From contig JASAMV010008082.1 in NCBI GenBank assembly GCA_030248065.1, positions 1-64,000 on the forward strand: 64,000 bases of DNA, given 5' to 3'. The stretch's first letter is position 1. Each line of letters begins with the position of its first letter. The translations under genes were made by a program, and so were the position numbers. Source of the DNA: Rhynchonema sp. JSB1_4. Its lineage: Eukaryota; Nematoda; Chromadorea; Monhysterida; Xyalidae. Positions 1-11,789 of this stretch are shown piece after piece. The notes under the pieces are model-generated. The model was given only the letters and a program-made list of their open reading frames with translations, was not told where the DNA came from and made no database searches.

Positions 1-488
1 CACACAGATGGAGCTGGAATCATATCTGACCCGGATACCACCGACGTCATGCGTCAAACAACTATATAATTATGGTGCGATTTACAGAAGTGTTTGACAA
101 CCTCAAGAAAATGATTATACATAGTACACATATCTTCCTTAAAATAAACAAACAAGCACATTGTAGCGCGTTTGTCACGCTCTGCTCATGTTACAGTGCG
201 TAACTCATTTTCACACGTAAACATCGCGGTTGCATTCTCACTGACGCGATGACCTGAGCATTCCATGAAAACAGACTGGAATCCGCAACCAAAACACGTA
301 CTTTTACATTTATCATGATATGTTTGGAGCACAATAAAACGAAATCGTGGCACCATAGATGAGCTGCTCACCAAGGGTTAAGGAGTTGGCTGATCGCAGA
401 GGCTGACGCCCACACACTCAGGCTCAGGCCTTCGCTTAGGCTGTCCTTAATATGCAACACTTACGTACTGTAAGCTGACCACAAACCC
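1..488. other. Non-coding flank, nothing recognised
   Basis: I see no exon-like open frame with splice signals and no repeat that recurs elsewhere in the window. The stretch is ordinary mixed-composition DNA leading up to the hAT-like element that starts at 497. Confidence 0.5.
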
Positions 489-496
489 ATACCTAT

Positions 497-967
497 CAGG
501 GTTTGGCAAAAAACGACGGCGTTTTTTCTTAAAAAACGACATCGTTTTTTCTTAAAAACGACGTTTTTAAAAAAAAGGTCTGGGTCGTTTTTCGTTTTTT
601 TAATCCTGAATTTCCTTTCATTTTCCCTGATTTTTTAGGGAAAGTACCCTGATTTTCAGGGAAAATCAATTTTTTTGTCCCTTTTTTCAAAAAATTTCCG
701 ACCAATCTTTACTTTGTCGAGATACGTCGATATACGGAGTTTGACTGTCAATAATGACCCCGGCCAAAGTTGGTCTCATGATGCGGGTCTGATATGGGAT
801 CCTAACAACTCGCTAGAAAGGGTTGAAACCCGTTTATTTTGTCTCAGAACACATAGAATTACTTCATTTAACCACGTTTTCTTCCCAACATGAGCGTTTT
901 CCAACTTTTTTGGGGCATATTTTGGCCATCTGAGCATTTTTTAAAAAACGTTTTTCGCCCAACCCTG
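497..967 (+). mobile_element. Non-autonomous hAT-like element, copy A
   Basis: The element begins CAGGGTTTGGCAAAAAACG and ends with the inverse, GCCCAACCCTG. It is flanked by ATACCTAT (489-496) and ATACTTAT (968-975), an 8-bp target-site duplication with one mismatch. An 8-bp duplication with short CAGGG termini is typical of the hAT superfamily. The interior is T-rich and A-rich arms around a central block containing GATGCGGGTCTGATATGGGA. There is no transposase reading frame. The same element recurs at 32855-33353 (inverted) and 38987-39492. Confidence 0.8.
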
Positions 968-1617
968 ATACTTATAGGCTTTATGGAAAGTCGGCCAAGA
1001 CGTAGGGCCGGTCAAGACGTAAGGTTCGGCGACACGTAGGGTTGGACAAGACGTAGGGTACAAGCGGCGAGACGTTGGGTTCATTGGGAGCTGTCTTGTG
1101 GACGTGCTTTGCACAAAAGATGATAGATCAATAACGATACGATTTAGCCTTGTGGGCACGCATTGCGTTAGATCGTAACATAGGGTTCATGAAATTTAAA
1201 AAGTTTGAAAAGTGTGATACGAACCTGCCATGCGTGGAGATGTATTACCGTGGTTTAGTGCATGGCGTGCACCCACCCTGTTTCAAGTCATGTTGAGCAT
1301 CGGATAGGCACGATTGGACCGTTTTATCCGAAACAGCTCATGTTGTCAAAAATATGACATGGTAAATGTTCAATTAGCAAGCAGGCAAGCTGATATGAAG
1401 CTGGCACGGGCGCACCAGGGTACAGGTGCACGCCGTGCCGTAAACCACGGTAATACATCTCCATGCATGGCAAGTTCGTACCACTTGCTTTTCGTGAACC
1501 CTACGTCTTGCCGCTTGTACCCTACGCCTTGTCCAACCCTTACGTGTCGCCGAACCTTACGTCTTGACCGGCCCTACGTCTTGGCCAGGTACCGGCCTTC
1601 ACTTACATAGGCTAACC
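968..1617. repeat. Foldback element with long inverted arms
   Basis: The left arm (about 976-1085) contains GGCCAAGACGTAGGGCCGG and GGTTCGGCGACACGTAGGG. Its reverse complement recurs at about 1495-1595. An inner pair of arms also matches: the segment around 1220-1275 (CCATGCGTGGAGATGTATTA) is the inverse of the segment around 1435-1480. The unit could fold into a long hairpin. There is no coding capacity. The arms are themselves built from variants of a GACGTAGGGT word. Confidence 0.7.
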
Positions 1618-1621
1618 TCAA

Positions 1622-2057
<436 letters not shown>

Positions 2058-2059
2058 AA

Positions 2060-3140
2060 ACGTTAAAGCATGTTATTGTGTCACCCACACTACGATCACA
2101 ACCGAATCGAGCAACCAACCCCCAGCCGCAGGTAAAACTTGTACAGTTCTTCAGCTTCGGGTCGGCTCTGTTGGCAACATCCCGATAAGTGATTTTTTAA
2201 CAACTTCACAGAAGTGTTTTGCAACTTTGAATAAATCGCGATGTTGTACAATTACAGTAATGCGTGCCTTACAGGCCTGTGTAGGCAACTAATCGCAGAC
2301 AGGCCTTCAACTCATAATTTTCTTTGTACAACAATTAATATAAATAGAATATGAATATAATACTCAGACAACGTGCAATCTAAGCCATGAGTCATCCTCA
2401 TGATAAAACAGTACCTGGGGAATGAGCCGAATCCTTAAATAATCCGTTGTGCTTTTTGCATTCCCGACTGGATTCCTGTTGTACAGTCACTGGCAAGCTG
2501 TTACGTAATGAAATTGGTCATATGTACACTCTCTTTGGAGAGACACGCAATTAGTTTATTGTCCAGGTAAACACATAAAAAATAACTTCTTAAATTAGGC
2601 CGGAATGACTCACATGACATGCAGCGAAAGTCAGCAGTCTGGTCAGAGGCAGAATTCGCTGCGTTTCTGAGTGTCCAACTGTGCTGTACTGTACGTCGGA
2701 ATGCCGGCCAAAGCGCACCACTCACTGATGTTTCACAATCCGCATGGACAAACATAAAACATAATTCAACCACAGTAGATTATACTGCGGGACGGGGGAG
2801 CGTAAAGTCGGGGGCGTAACGTCCCTAATAGCACACTGTGGCCTATGACAGTTGGCGACAACTCGAAAGTTTGACCTTTCATTTTGTTCGCGAGAACCGG
2901 TGTTTATCGACTGATTTCGGTATAACCTGCGCTAAACAAAAAGTCACGAATAGAAACCTTATTCGTCTCGATGTCGGCGTGTTTTGGACCATGTGCCAAG
3001 TTTTGGCTTGGTTCATGTGCCAAGTTTGATGAAAATCGGTGAAAGTCGTTTAGTTGTGAATGCCTTTAAGCGCATGAAGTCGCTGATGGTTTCCAGCTAA
3101 TCTCGCCGTAACTATAAATTCGCTGAGACATCATGAAAGT
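2060..3140. other. Intergenic, no supported gene
   Basis: Short open frames on both strands lack start context, splice sites or protein-like composition. The region around 2620-2815 is slightly more GC-rich but shows no recognisable domain. No RNA gene was seen. Confidence 0.45.
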
Positions 3141-3690
3141 ACATTGTCGGTGATGCTGGGCGGAATAAGTTTGGTTGATGCCCTAGTATTAAGCTGCTGG
3201 CACACGTTCTTTGAGGGCCCAACGCGATTGGGTTAGCGGCTTAAATAATCTCGCTATCCCTAAAAGCGTTGAAGCGTCACAGAAGAACATTTTTGATGAC
3301 GCTGGACGGAATAATTGATTGATGCGCTTGGTGATCATTGTGTGCACTATGGTGCCCCTCTGCACGCCAGGCCTGTTCCAATCTTGCAGCCCGGAAGGCA
3401 CAACCAAGAATGGTTGCATACTGGTCATGCATCGGAGTAACCTCATTCTTGCAGCCCGGAAGGCACAACCAAGACTGAGAAAGTGCTGAATGATGCTGGA
3501 CGGAATAATTGATTGATGCGCTGGGTGATCATTGTGTGCACTATGGTGCCCCTCTGCACGCCAGGCCTGTTCCAATCTTGCAGCCCGGAAGGCACAACCA
3601 AGAATGGTTGCATACTGGTCATGCATCGGAGTAACCTCATTCTTGCAGCAAGGAAGGCACAACCAAGACTGAGAAAGTGCCGAATGATGT
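3140..3690. repeat. Tandem duplication, unit about 197 bp
   Basis: Two near-identical copies run from about 3294 to 3490 and from 3491 to 3687. Both start GCTGGACGGAATAATTGATT and include GGTGCCCCTCTGCACGCCAG. A degenerate third start (GATGCTGGGCGGAATAAG) lies near 3150. Inside each unit the word CTTGCAGCCCGGAAGGCACA, or a variant, occurs twice. The long minus-strand open frame across it reflects the repeat rather than a gene. Confidence 0.85.
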
Positions 3691-3894
3691 CTGTGCTCAG
3701 CAAACCCACTCGTTTATGTAGCACACAGACCCAACACTGATTGGCTGTTGGTTCAGCCCATAACCCCCTCCCCTGTGGCACAAAACAGTCTCGTAGTGTC
3801 AAACAGCAGGCATAATCCGGCTCAAGTTGGGCACGTCTGTGGAACAGGTACTTTGGCGCCCAATTTTGAATACACAACGAGGTAGGTGACCGTG

Positions 3895-4265
3895 AATACA
3901 GGTATAGTCCGGCCACGAGCTCATGAGACGACTTTTTTGAAGTTGGCTTGTGCGGACCCAATAATGTTCCGGTTCCATGTATTTCGGAAACAAAAGAAAG
4001 AGAAACGCACGTATTTAGTAAAAACACGCTATCCACCTCGGTGCGTAAATTCCCTTTTGACTCCCAAAACATTTGTGTGTTGACTAACGTTGCTGTTCGC
4101 GTGAGCACGCAAAAACTGAGGTCACCCAGCTGGAACTTGTCATCATCTCTCTCAGCCCATACTCTCTCTTTTTCTTTTTGAAAAACACGTGTAACCGGAG
4201 CATTTTTGAATCTGGCCAAGCAAGCTTTAAAAAAAGTCGTCTCATGTGCTCGTGGTTGGACTATA
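3895..4265. repeat. Foldback repeat
   Basis: The left end (about 3903, TAGTCCGGCCACGAGCTCAT, then GAGACGAC and a T run) is mirrored by the right end (about 4218-4262, AAAAAAGTCGTCTCATGTGC and CGTGGTTGGACTA). Similarity extends inward for about 130 bp on each side. A fragment of the same end appears near 12985-13055 (CAGCCACGAGCTTACGAGTC). It is probably a non-autonomous DNA element. Confidence 0.6.
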
Positions 4266-4277
4266 CACACAAACACC

Positions 4278-4508
4278 ATGGGTGATATTTTCGAAACGGT
4301 GTGAAGGCCAGTTGGGTGTGAAGGTCTGTGGAAAGCTCGGTCGACAGCTCAGTGTGATAGACATCGGTGTAAACTTGAAACATTCCACGTTAATAACAGG
4401 CAATGTTTCACGTTTACACCGAGCTACGCCGACCGAGATTTCAACCGAACTTTACACCGACCTTTACGCCCAACTGACCTTTACACCGTTTCGAAAATTC
4501 CACCCCAT
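4278..4508. mobile_element. Foldback MITE family FB1, copy 1
   Basis: The whole unit is an imperfect inverted repeat with ends ATGGGTGATATTTTCGAAAC and TTTCGAAAATTCCACCCCAT. Its arms are made of variants of GTGTAAAGGTCGGTG. The centre is GTGTAAACTTGAAACATTCC followed by its inverse. Copies lie at 31114-31344 and 38346-38609. There is no coding capacity. Confidence 0.85.
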
Positions 4509-4864
4509 ATCATCTGTTACGAGTAATTGTACATATATGACACCCGACGTTTCCCGAAGGTGCACATACGACGGTCATGCATGACCATTAGACAGTGGAC
4601 CTGTCGACTATTATTCAAAGTGGACAATGCGTTCTTAAATTCTTTCTTGGTTGCTCGTCCCCCGTTTGATCCTCCAGTGAACACGATTCAGAATGTATAA
4701 ATCCCACCAGAAACGAACATCAAATTTAAATTTCAAAGAGATGCTGTTTTCCCGAGATCGAGTCACAACGTTCGCATGTGCATACCTACAACCATGCACA
4801 GTAATCGTTCAAAAAAAACGTTGTATACATTTACAGTATATGTAGTGTACATGGCGGCTAATAT

Positions 4865-4993
4865 TACAGTGGTCTACTAAAGTGGCCAAATCACTTCGTC
4901 AACTCACAACAGCCCCGAGCGAGCGCGAGAAAGAATACATGGCATTCAGCGTGAGTCGACGAACTGATTTGACCAGTTGAGTTGACCACTGTA
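4865..4993. mobile_element. MITE family FB2, copy 1
   Basis: The left end is TACAGTGGTC followed by CAAATCACTTCGTCAACTCA. The right end, GTTGACCACTGTA, is its inverse. A second, diverged copy occurs at about 61576-61714 with the same end. It is a short non-autonomous inverted-repeat element. Confidence 0.7.
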
Positions 4994-6950
4994 GGATAAG
5001 CCTATACATGTCTGGCACAACTCTAACAAACGCTTTTCATGTGTGCCAACTTAAAGTGTTCTCGAACCAGGACGCTTTAGCAAGCCTCATCCCAAAAAGG
5101 TTGATAAAATTGCTCCGTTTTATCATCATGAACCGGTGTAATTCTTCAAGATGTGGGGTCGGCATAAAGAGATAAGTGCGCAGACACGACGCGCGATTCA
5201 GAGAATAAAGCACCGGGGCTGGCGCTATTAAAAGAAAAATAACTGCCCTGTCTTGCCCTCCTTGAGCGTTTATTTATTGCTCACAGTTGGTGTACGCGCA
5301 CACTCGGAATGCACTTCGCACGCGCACTTTAATCGAACATCGAAATTTAGTGACGGACTCTTTTGTACAGTCCACCCTTTCCGGAGTAACCGGGTCCGCC
5401 TATTTTTGGCTCATTAAGAACATTCATCGCATGAAGTGGTAATTATATGTATGTGGTTTACCGATTGGAGAAGGTTGCGCTGCTCAAAAGCGGGTTTCTC
5501 AAGAAGGTCACTATAAAGAGGGCATACTGTAACAGTATACTACATGTACGTACTGTATGTCTGTAACGGCGATGGGTAATAAAACATACGGTGGTTACTG
5601 GTTCAGTTCGATGGACTCTGTTTTGCTGAGCAAATGACATTTATTAGAATATGCGGTTCCGATGTCCGGCCAGATGGGAGAACGTATACGAAAATTTTGC
5701 ATGAACCAATAGGACAGTGTTCACATTCTTTGTAATGGACCCTCGGAATCGGAAAGGTCACTATGTACGTACATATGTATGTATTTTAGTTTGGTTGAAT
5801 ATGGCCAGTGTGAGGCTCGCTTCATTGTGGGCTTATTCAAATGTAGTTTCTGTTCCGCTCACTTTTCGGAGGCTGATTGGTCAGATTTACACAGTAAATG
5901 TTTTGTTTCATTTCCATTTTTTTTTCAGTATGCGCTTAGTCATATTGGAACCTGGAAATGGAAAACTTTGACATAGAAAATATTTTCATTTCCATTTTCC
6001 ATTTTCCACCGTGACTAAGGGAGCCCTAAAATGAATGATGTCCTCATAAAGAGGAGTGACTGTACCAAGCATGTATAATGTGTCGTCCCGGTGTCTGGCC
6101 GCTGGTTGGAAAAGTTTTCGAGACCCGGATCTTTGTGTACGAACCCCAGTTTTGCCCTGATATGTATATAAAGAGTTTTGTTCATAGGGCATGCGAATTT
6201 ATTCAACTGAAGCCGGTTAATGTTATCGTTGGAAAAGAGCCATCCAAACAAATTAAGCTTGATGCGTTACAGTAGTTTATCATTCATTATTTGGTGCTCT
6301 TTGCTCACTCCCATGTAATTTTGAGTTGCAGGTATAATACACAGGCACCTATAAAGTTGATACTGACATGGGTATAACGTTATGTATGCTACTGCCATTA
6401 ACGCGCATGCGGAGTTATCACGATAATGCAGGACACATAATGACAACAGGCCTCATGCTCTCTCGGCCCTTCTCCACTCAATTGAGTAAAAAAAAATACT
6501 CAAACGGCGAGTGGTATCGCACCAACGAAAATTTGAGTGAACATTTCACTCAATTGAGTGGGATTTGCGGCACTCGCAAAAGAGTGACTTGCATTTCAAA
6601 AAATGTTTCAGGCGCGGTACGCAAATTGAGTAGTTTCTTTTTCGATTTCATTTTCATTGCAACGGTCATAGAAGTACGAAATAAATGACATACATTAGGA
6701 GAATGAAATGACGCACGACAACAATAAAAACGAACAAGTGATGGGCTTGATATAATACATAACCCATGATACACTGCAAAACAAACAGAAAACCAAACAC
6801 GAACATAGGCTGAACTTGAGCTCCCTTGTACATAAGTAACCTTCCCAACCAACCACCCTAACCCTAAATAAAGTACCCCAAATAGTAATACCCCTGAATG
6901 ATCTCTGTGAGAAAATAACTAACCAAAAAGGAAGGCCCTTTCCCTAAACG
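4994..6950. other. Intergenic with a relic of the TGGAAAATGGAAA element
   Basis: No gene is supported. Around 5880-6025 there is a relic of a family also seen at 35700-36070. Shared words include GCTGATTGGTCAGATT and CATTTCCATTTTCCA, ending in GACTAAGG. Near 6475-6600 there are several CACTCAATTGAGT-type palindromic words. The rest is unremarkable. Confidence 0.5.
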
Positions 6951-6984
6951 AGCTCACAAAAAGCCAAGGCCATCATTAAGCCAA

Positions 6985-7815
6985 AGCTTAAGCCTGCCCG
7001 GCCCGGCCCGAGTTAGCGAAAGCCCCCCGGGCCCGGCCCGGCCCGAGTTAGCGAAACCCCCTGGGCCCGGCCCAGCCCAAGTTAGCAAAAGCCCCCCGGT
7101 CCCGGCCCGGCCTGAGTTAGCTAACCCCCCCCCCCCCGGGCCGGGCCCAGCCCATGTTAGCGGAAGCCCCCTCGGGCCCGGCCCGGCCCGGGGGGTTGCT
7201 AACTCGGGCCGGGCCGGGTTAGCGACCCCCCCCACGGGCCCGGCCCGACCCGACTCAGCCAAAGCCCCCCCCCCCCCGGCCCGGCCCGAGTTAGGGAAAG
7301 CCCCCCGGGGCCCGGCCCGAGTTAGCGATGGCCCCCTGGCCCGGCCCGAGTTAGCGAAAGCCACCCGGGCCCGGCCCGAGTCAGCGAAAGCCTCACCCGG
7401 CCCGGCCCGAGTTAGCGAAAGCCCCCCGGTCTCGGCCCGGCCCGATTTAGCGAAAGCCCCCCGGGCCCGACCCGAGTAAGCGAAGGCCCCCCCCGGGCCC
7501 GGCCCGGCCCGGCCCGAGTTAGCGACAGTCCCCACTGGCCCGGCCCGGCCCGAATTAGCGAAAGCCCCCCGGGCCCGGCCCGAGTCAGCGAAAGCTTCCC
7601 CCCCGGCCCGGCCCGAGTTAGCGAAAGCCCCCCCCCCGGGCCGCACCGGCCCGGCCCGAGTTAGCGAAAGCCCCCCGGGCTCGGCCCGGCCCGATTTAGC
7701 GAAAGCCCCCGGGCCCGGCCCGAGTCATAGACCCCCGGCCCGGCCCGAGTTAGCGAAAGTCCCCCCGGGCCCGACCCGAGTTAGCGACGCCCCCCCCCTT
7801 GGCCCGGCCCACTTC
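6985..7815. repeat. GC-rich minisatellite
   Basis: About 25 degenerate units of 25-45 bp follow the form CCCGGCCCGAGTTAGCGAAA plus a C run. One strand is strongly C-rich with frequent CCCC tracts, so i-motif or G-quadruplex structures are possible. The minus-strand open frame across it gives a monotonous Gly-Arg-Ala-Ser polymer and is not a credible protein. Confidence 0.92.
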
Positions 7816-9003
7816 TTGTTGTCGATGGTCTAATAAGCTCAGCAATGTCTGCCTTTTTTGCTGACCGTTACTTGGCAAATGAAAAACAAAACGGGGTTGC
7901 CGGCAGCAATCCAAATGAATTCGGAAAAAGAAACCACTCGAAATTCGTACCCTTTTTTCAAATTTCCACTCTTAATTCTTGTTTCTTACTCAATATTAGT
8001 GCAGAAAGTGCGTTACTCTTTCGGTGAGTGATTTGAAAAGTACTCTCTGGGCCGAGAGAGTGTTTCATGAAAAGTGCACAGCGCGTTTTGGTTTGGTTGC
8101 TCTCGAAAACCGCGCTCAAGTGAATCATCACACTCCTGTTTCCTTGTTTTTTGGGTGCCATTACTAAATGGTGTCTATGTCATAGCTGTGAAACATTACA
8201 TTATACCCAAGAGGAACCCATAAAATTCAATATACGACCGGTAATTAAGCACACCAACACTCTTTATTTATGAGTTAGCCATTGGGACGCCGGTCTTGCA
8301 AACAGCAGAACAATACGCGGACCTTTATTTGGTTGGACAGTAAAAGTTTTGATATCAATGCGAACAGCATGAGCGATGAATTTGTACGGTCCGGCACTAC
8401 GGCTCACCGTCTTTATGGGGATCCTCTTCCAATAATGCGGTTGGACTCCCGAAAACCTCTGTTGAACCCAAACGCTAAACGACTGCGCAATGACAGATAT
8501 TTTTGACAGATATTGTCGGCTGTTTATGAGTCACTACATAAAAGTGAAATAAGTGAATGATCGTCACTGAGAACAGGTGCCAAACTCGCAATACACGTGG
8601 TGGACTGTACCATGATATTAGCCTGTATTGCGGTTGGTTTGTTTCGGCATATCAAACTGTCGCCGGCCCCACAACAAAATTTATGTCCGGAGTTGTGCGT
8701 TTGTCACGTGGCTCTTTCGGAACTGGCTTCTGCACATACTGTGTATAGTGACATTATTTTTGTTACTTTCAATATAAAAGTGACACCTTTGACCCCGAAA
8801 GATAAAACTATAACGTATGTACATCATTTTGGCATTATGTACTGCAGCTGTTTCGTTGCCCAACGCAGCATGCAATGCCCACGTTTTCAGCTTGACTGGG
8901 CCTTGATGTTTTGTATTTCTCAACCAAATTTTCAGATCAAGCTATAAATCTTTCGATCAAAATCATTTCTAAGATGAGATGATTTATATGGTCAAGTACT
9001 GAC
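7816..9003. other. Upstream region of the TIL-domain gene
   Basis: No exon is supported. The region contains CACTC/GAGTG-rich words around 7990-8070, like those at 6475-6600. It would hold the promoter of the gene starting at 9004, but I could not identify a convincing TATA box or initiator. Confidence 0.4.
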
Positions 9004-11789
9004 ATGTGCTATTTGTGCACCAAAACCTCAGTGTATTTATCGCAATGGCGTTTCTCGATCGAACTCGCTGTCTTCATCACAACATTCACTGGGTCGCTCA
9101 TTCTATGGACCCTGGTTGCTTTCGCTTATCACAAAGCTGTGCACAACGGTACACGGCAGGCAGTGGGCTCCATTTTTTTATTAAAAATTTCTTTAAAAAG
9201 ACCTCGCATAAAATCTCGTAACTTTAAAGTCTTCGGACTTACGTGTAAATCCTCTACGCCCAGCATTATCACGAACTGGACCCCTCCGTCAGGGACCATA
9301 TGAGGTTTAAGCTGTGTATACTTTGGCAATTCTTTTGGGAGAAACTTTTCAAACGCGTTGCCTGATCCGTAAAGCGCATTATGCGTGCACTGGCTACGGA
9401 AGTCACGTGACCGCTATAGCCAGTGCACGCATCATGCGCTTTACGGATCAGGCAACGACGCGTTTGAAAAGTTTCTCCCAAAAGAATTTTCAGAGTATAT
9501 ATCCTTTATCGAGCTTGGAGGCCGAATTTCATCGGATAGGATCTGCCTTGATCGCATGACATAGTTGAATATGAAGGATATTTCGAAGATACTGTATATC
9601 GGTGCGACCAGCTATAAGAAGCTTGCTTTTATCAGCGCCAGCAATCCAATATGCGACTGTATCCAATCCGATCGGCAAGTTCGACATCTCCGGTTGCGAT
9701 TAGTGATGTATGATGATGGAACAACTACCCGCATTCCATTCCGTGTTTTCACAGACTTGGCGGTGTACCAGGCCATCGACAGTGCGATCGATACAAAATA
9801 AATAATAACCTAACATGACCATTCCCTTTCTTTGCAGAATGTGAGCCGAATGCCGAGTTGAGTCCGTGCGCTGGCTGCGAGACCACCTGTCTTGGCGGCA
9901 TGAACTTTAGTTGTGCCTCAGAATTGCCTGATCGTAAAAGGCAATGCGCCTGGGAGCGTCATTTGACGTGTCAATGCAAAGTCGGATACGCGAGGCTCGC
10001 ACTGGGTGATCAGTCGTTCTGTGTCCCAGCTGAACAATGTCCGCAACCTGGTTCGTCGCGGCTCTGTTTTTTTGTATTGAATTTGATGAAGCCTGATTTG
10101 TCTTAAGTACACAAGGTCACATCCATTCGCTCTGACGATGACCTGGTGCGTCACCCCTCCGTACATACGTGAAAGCATGTGATAAAACATGTAAGAAAGT
10201 GCGCGCGAAAATATTGCACTCTTTGCACGCACGACGGCAAAGTTTCATAGAAATGAGTGTATCTGACGCCCGAAGCGCACAATTCTTGGGCTTTTGAAGT
10301 GTATTAGAGTGAAAATCCCGCGATTTAGGGTTCTTTTTCCTTCTTCACTCCGAAATGGTGATCCCCTTCAGGGGCCACTTTGACCCAGGGGCGACACAAG
10401 CGTCCCAATATTTCAGAGGGACAAAAACGGACAAAATTCTCGGCTGGCCTTGATAAGCAAAATTAGGCTGTAGGTCGAAGTTCGGTCAGTTTTGTCACAA
10501 AGTTGCCGAAAAAAATCAGCCAATTGATGCCCGAGCCCGATGGCCGACTACAACTAACAATTCCCTCACACTTTCAGTTCTACCAAAAATGGCTTTTCCG
10601 TAAGCCTTTTAGAAAAAATAAAAAATCAAAATTGCAGTCTGCGGTCGCAATGAACTGTACCAACGCTGCGGGCACGCGTGTGGCGACCGTGTTTGTGGTC
10701 AACTGTCCACGCACAACGCGTGTCAACAACGACAATGCAAACCGCCGGGCTGTTTCTGTCGCGCTGGACATGCGCGCAACGCCGCTGGTGCTTGTGTTCG
10801 TCTCAAACATTGCGATTCGGGTTGGTACAGTGCTCTGTTCAGTTTTGTAGTCGGCCGTGCAATTATGTATATGTAGTTGCATATTTTGTGCGTTGCAAGG
10901 GCCAAGTTCTCCTTTTAGGTATCACCGGTGTTTATTGACAAAATTTGTGTATGGTAAATCGGTCGACAATATTCGCGTCTTGTGCCAAGTCCTTGTCTTT
11001 TGCCCCCCCAACGTAATCGAGAATTCGTTGTAGTAGTAGCACTTTATTTCGTTTCAGACACGAAAAGGGTAAGCATCAACAACCGCTCGAGGCGTGACAG
11101 TAACGATGAATACCTAGGGTTTTACAATTTAGCCGGCACCAATTACATAAAGAGTTGAGTTGTAACTTCACCGCAAGTCTGGTCCGGCACACGTGGCCGT
11201 TTGGTGCCTTTGCGCTGACGATGCCCGGTGCACTGCGCCCGTCCGTTACAGCGGGACGACACAGGCAAAGCTCGCACTGCTTTGCATCACTGTTCACAAG
11301 TCACTGATATGTTGGCCTATACCAATGTTGTCATCGAAACTGCCTGTCGCGCGCAAACCAAGTGTATTATTGCAAGCCTGTTCTCAATTCTTATCGCTCT
11401 CAATTCTTATTCTTTGGTAATGCCGCTAACGTCGTTCCACAGCTGCGTGTATGTGGGAATCGCAGGCGGCGGCAGCTGTGTTGACAACAATTGTATCAGC
11501 CGATACACATGTATGAATATATTGAAACCTTTCAGATTTGAGCTCATTCTGTGCAACCGATGAGTTTTTCTCCAAATGCGGCCGGTCCTGCGAGCCGACG
11601 TGCGAGACAGGCACGCGTATCACGTGTCCGCGACCAGCTTCGTGTCTGCGCCCGGCCTGTCGGTGCCGTACCGGTCTCGTCCGACACGAAAACAACTGTA
11701 TTTTGTATGCACACTGTCCACGAAGTAGGATTGAACGCATATTACCACCGCCAGATTGGAATTATACAAATGCTGATCCTGTTGGATAG
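9004..11789 (+). CDS. Secreted protein with three TIL (trypsin-inhibitor-like) domains
   Basis: There are four exons: 9004-9148, 9838-10050, 10638-10820 and 11536-11789. Every junction is GT-AG at phase 1, and the total of 795 nt gives 264 residues plus stop. Exon 1 encodes a hydrophobic signal-anchor-like stretch (LAVFITTFTGSLILWTLVAF). Each of exons 2, 3 and 4 encodes one ten-cysteine domain opening like CEPNAELSPCAGC, VCGRNELYQRCGHACG or FCATDEFFSKCGRSC. This is the TIL pattern, with CxC pairs such as CQC, CFC and CRC near the end. TIL proteins usually inhibit serine proteases, with the reactive site in the loop after the fifth cysteine. The one-domain-per-exon layout with symmetric phase-1 introns suggests exon duplication. 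The choice of first exon rests on phase and hydrophobicity only. The tail after the third domain is short and ends NADPVG. Confidence 0.85.
9317..9499. mobile_element. Foldback MITE family FB3, copy 1 (in intron 1 of the TIL gene)
   Basis: A nearly perfect hairpin with ends TATACTTTGGCAATTCTTTT and AAAAGAATTTTCAGAGTATA. The arms share GCCTGATCCGTAAAGCGCAT and its inverse. The centre is around GTCACGTGAC. A second copy at 55393-55572 has the same ends. It is non-coding. Confidence 0.92.

Noticed and set aside
3443..4279. 278-codon minus-strand open frame
   Set aside because: It runs through the 197-bp tandem repeat and a foldback element. Composition follows the repeats and no domain is visible.
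6954..7646. 230-codon Gly/Arg/Ala-rich minus-strand frame
   Set aside because: It is the translation of the GC-rich minisatellite; unit lengths vary and the frame is not maintained.
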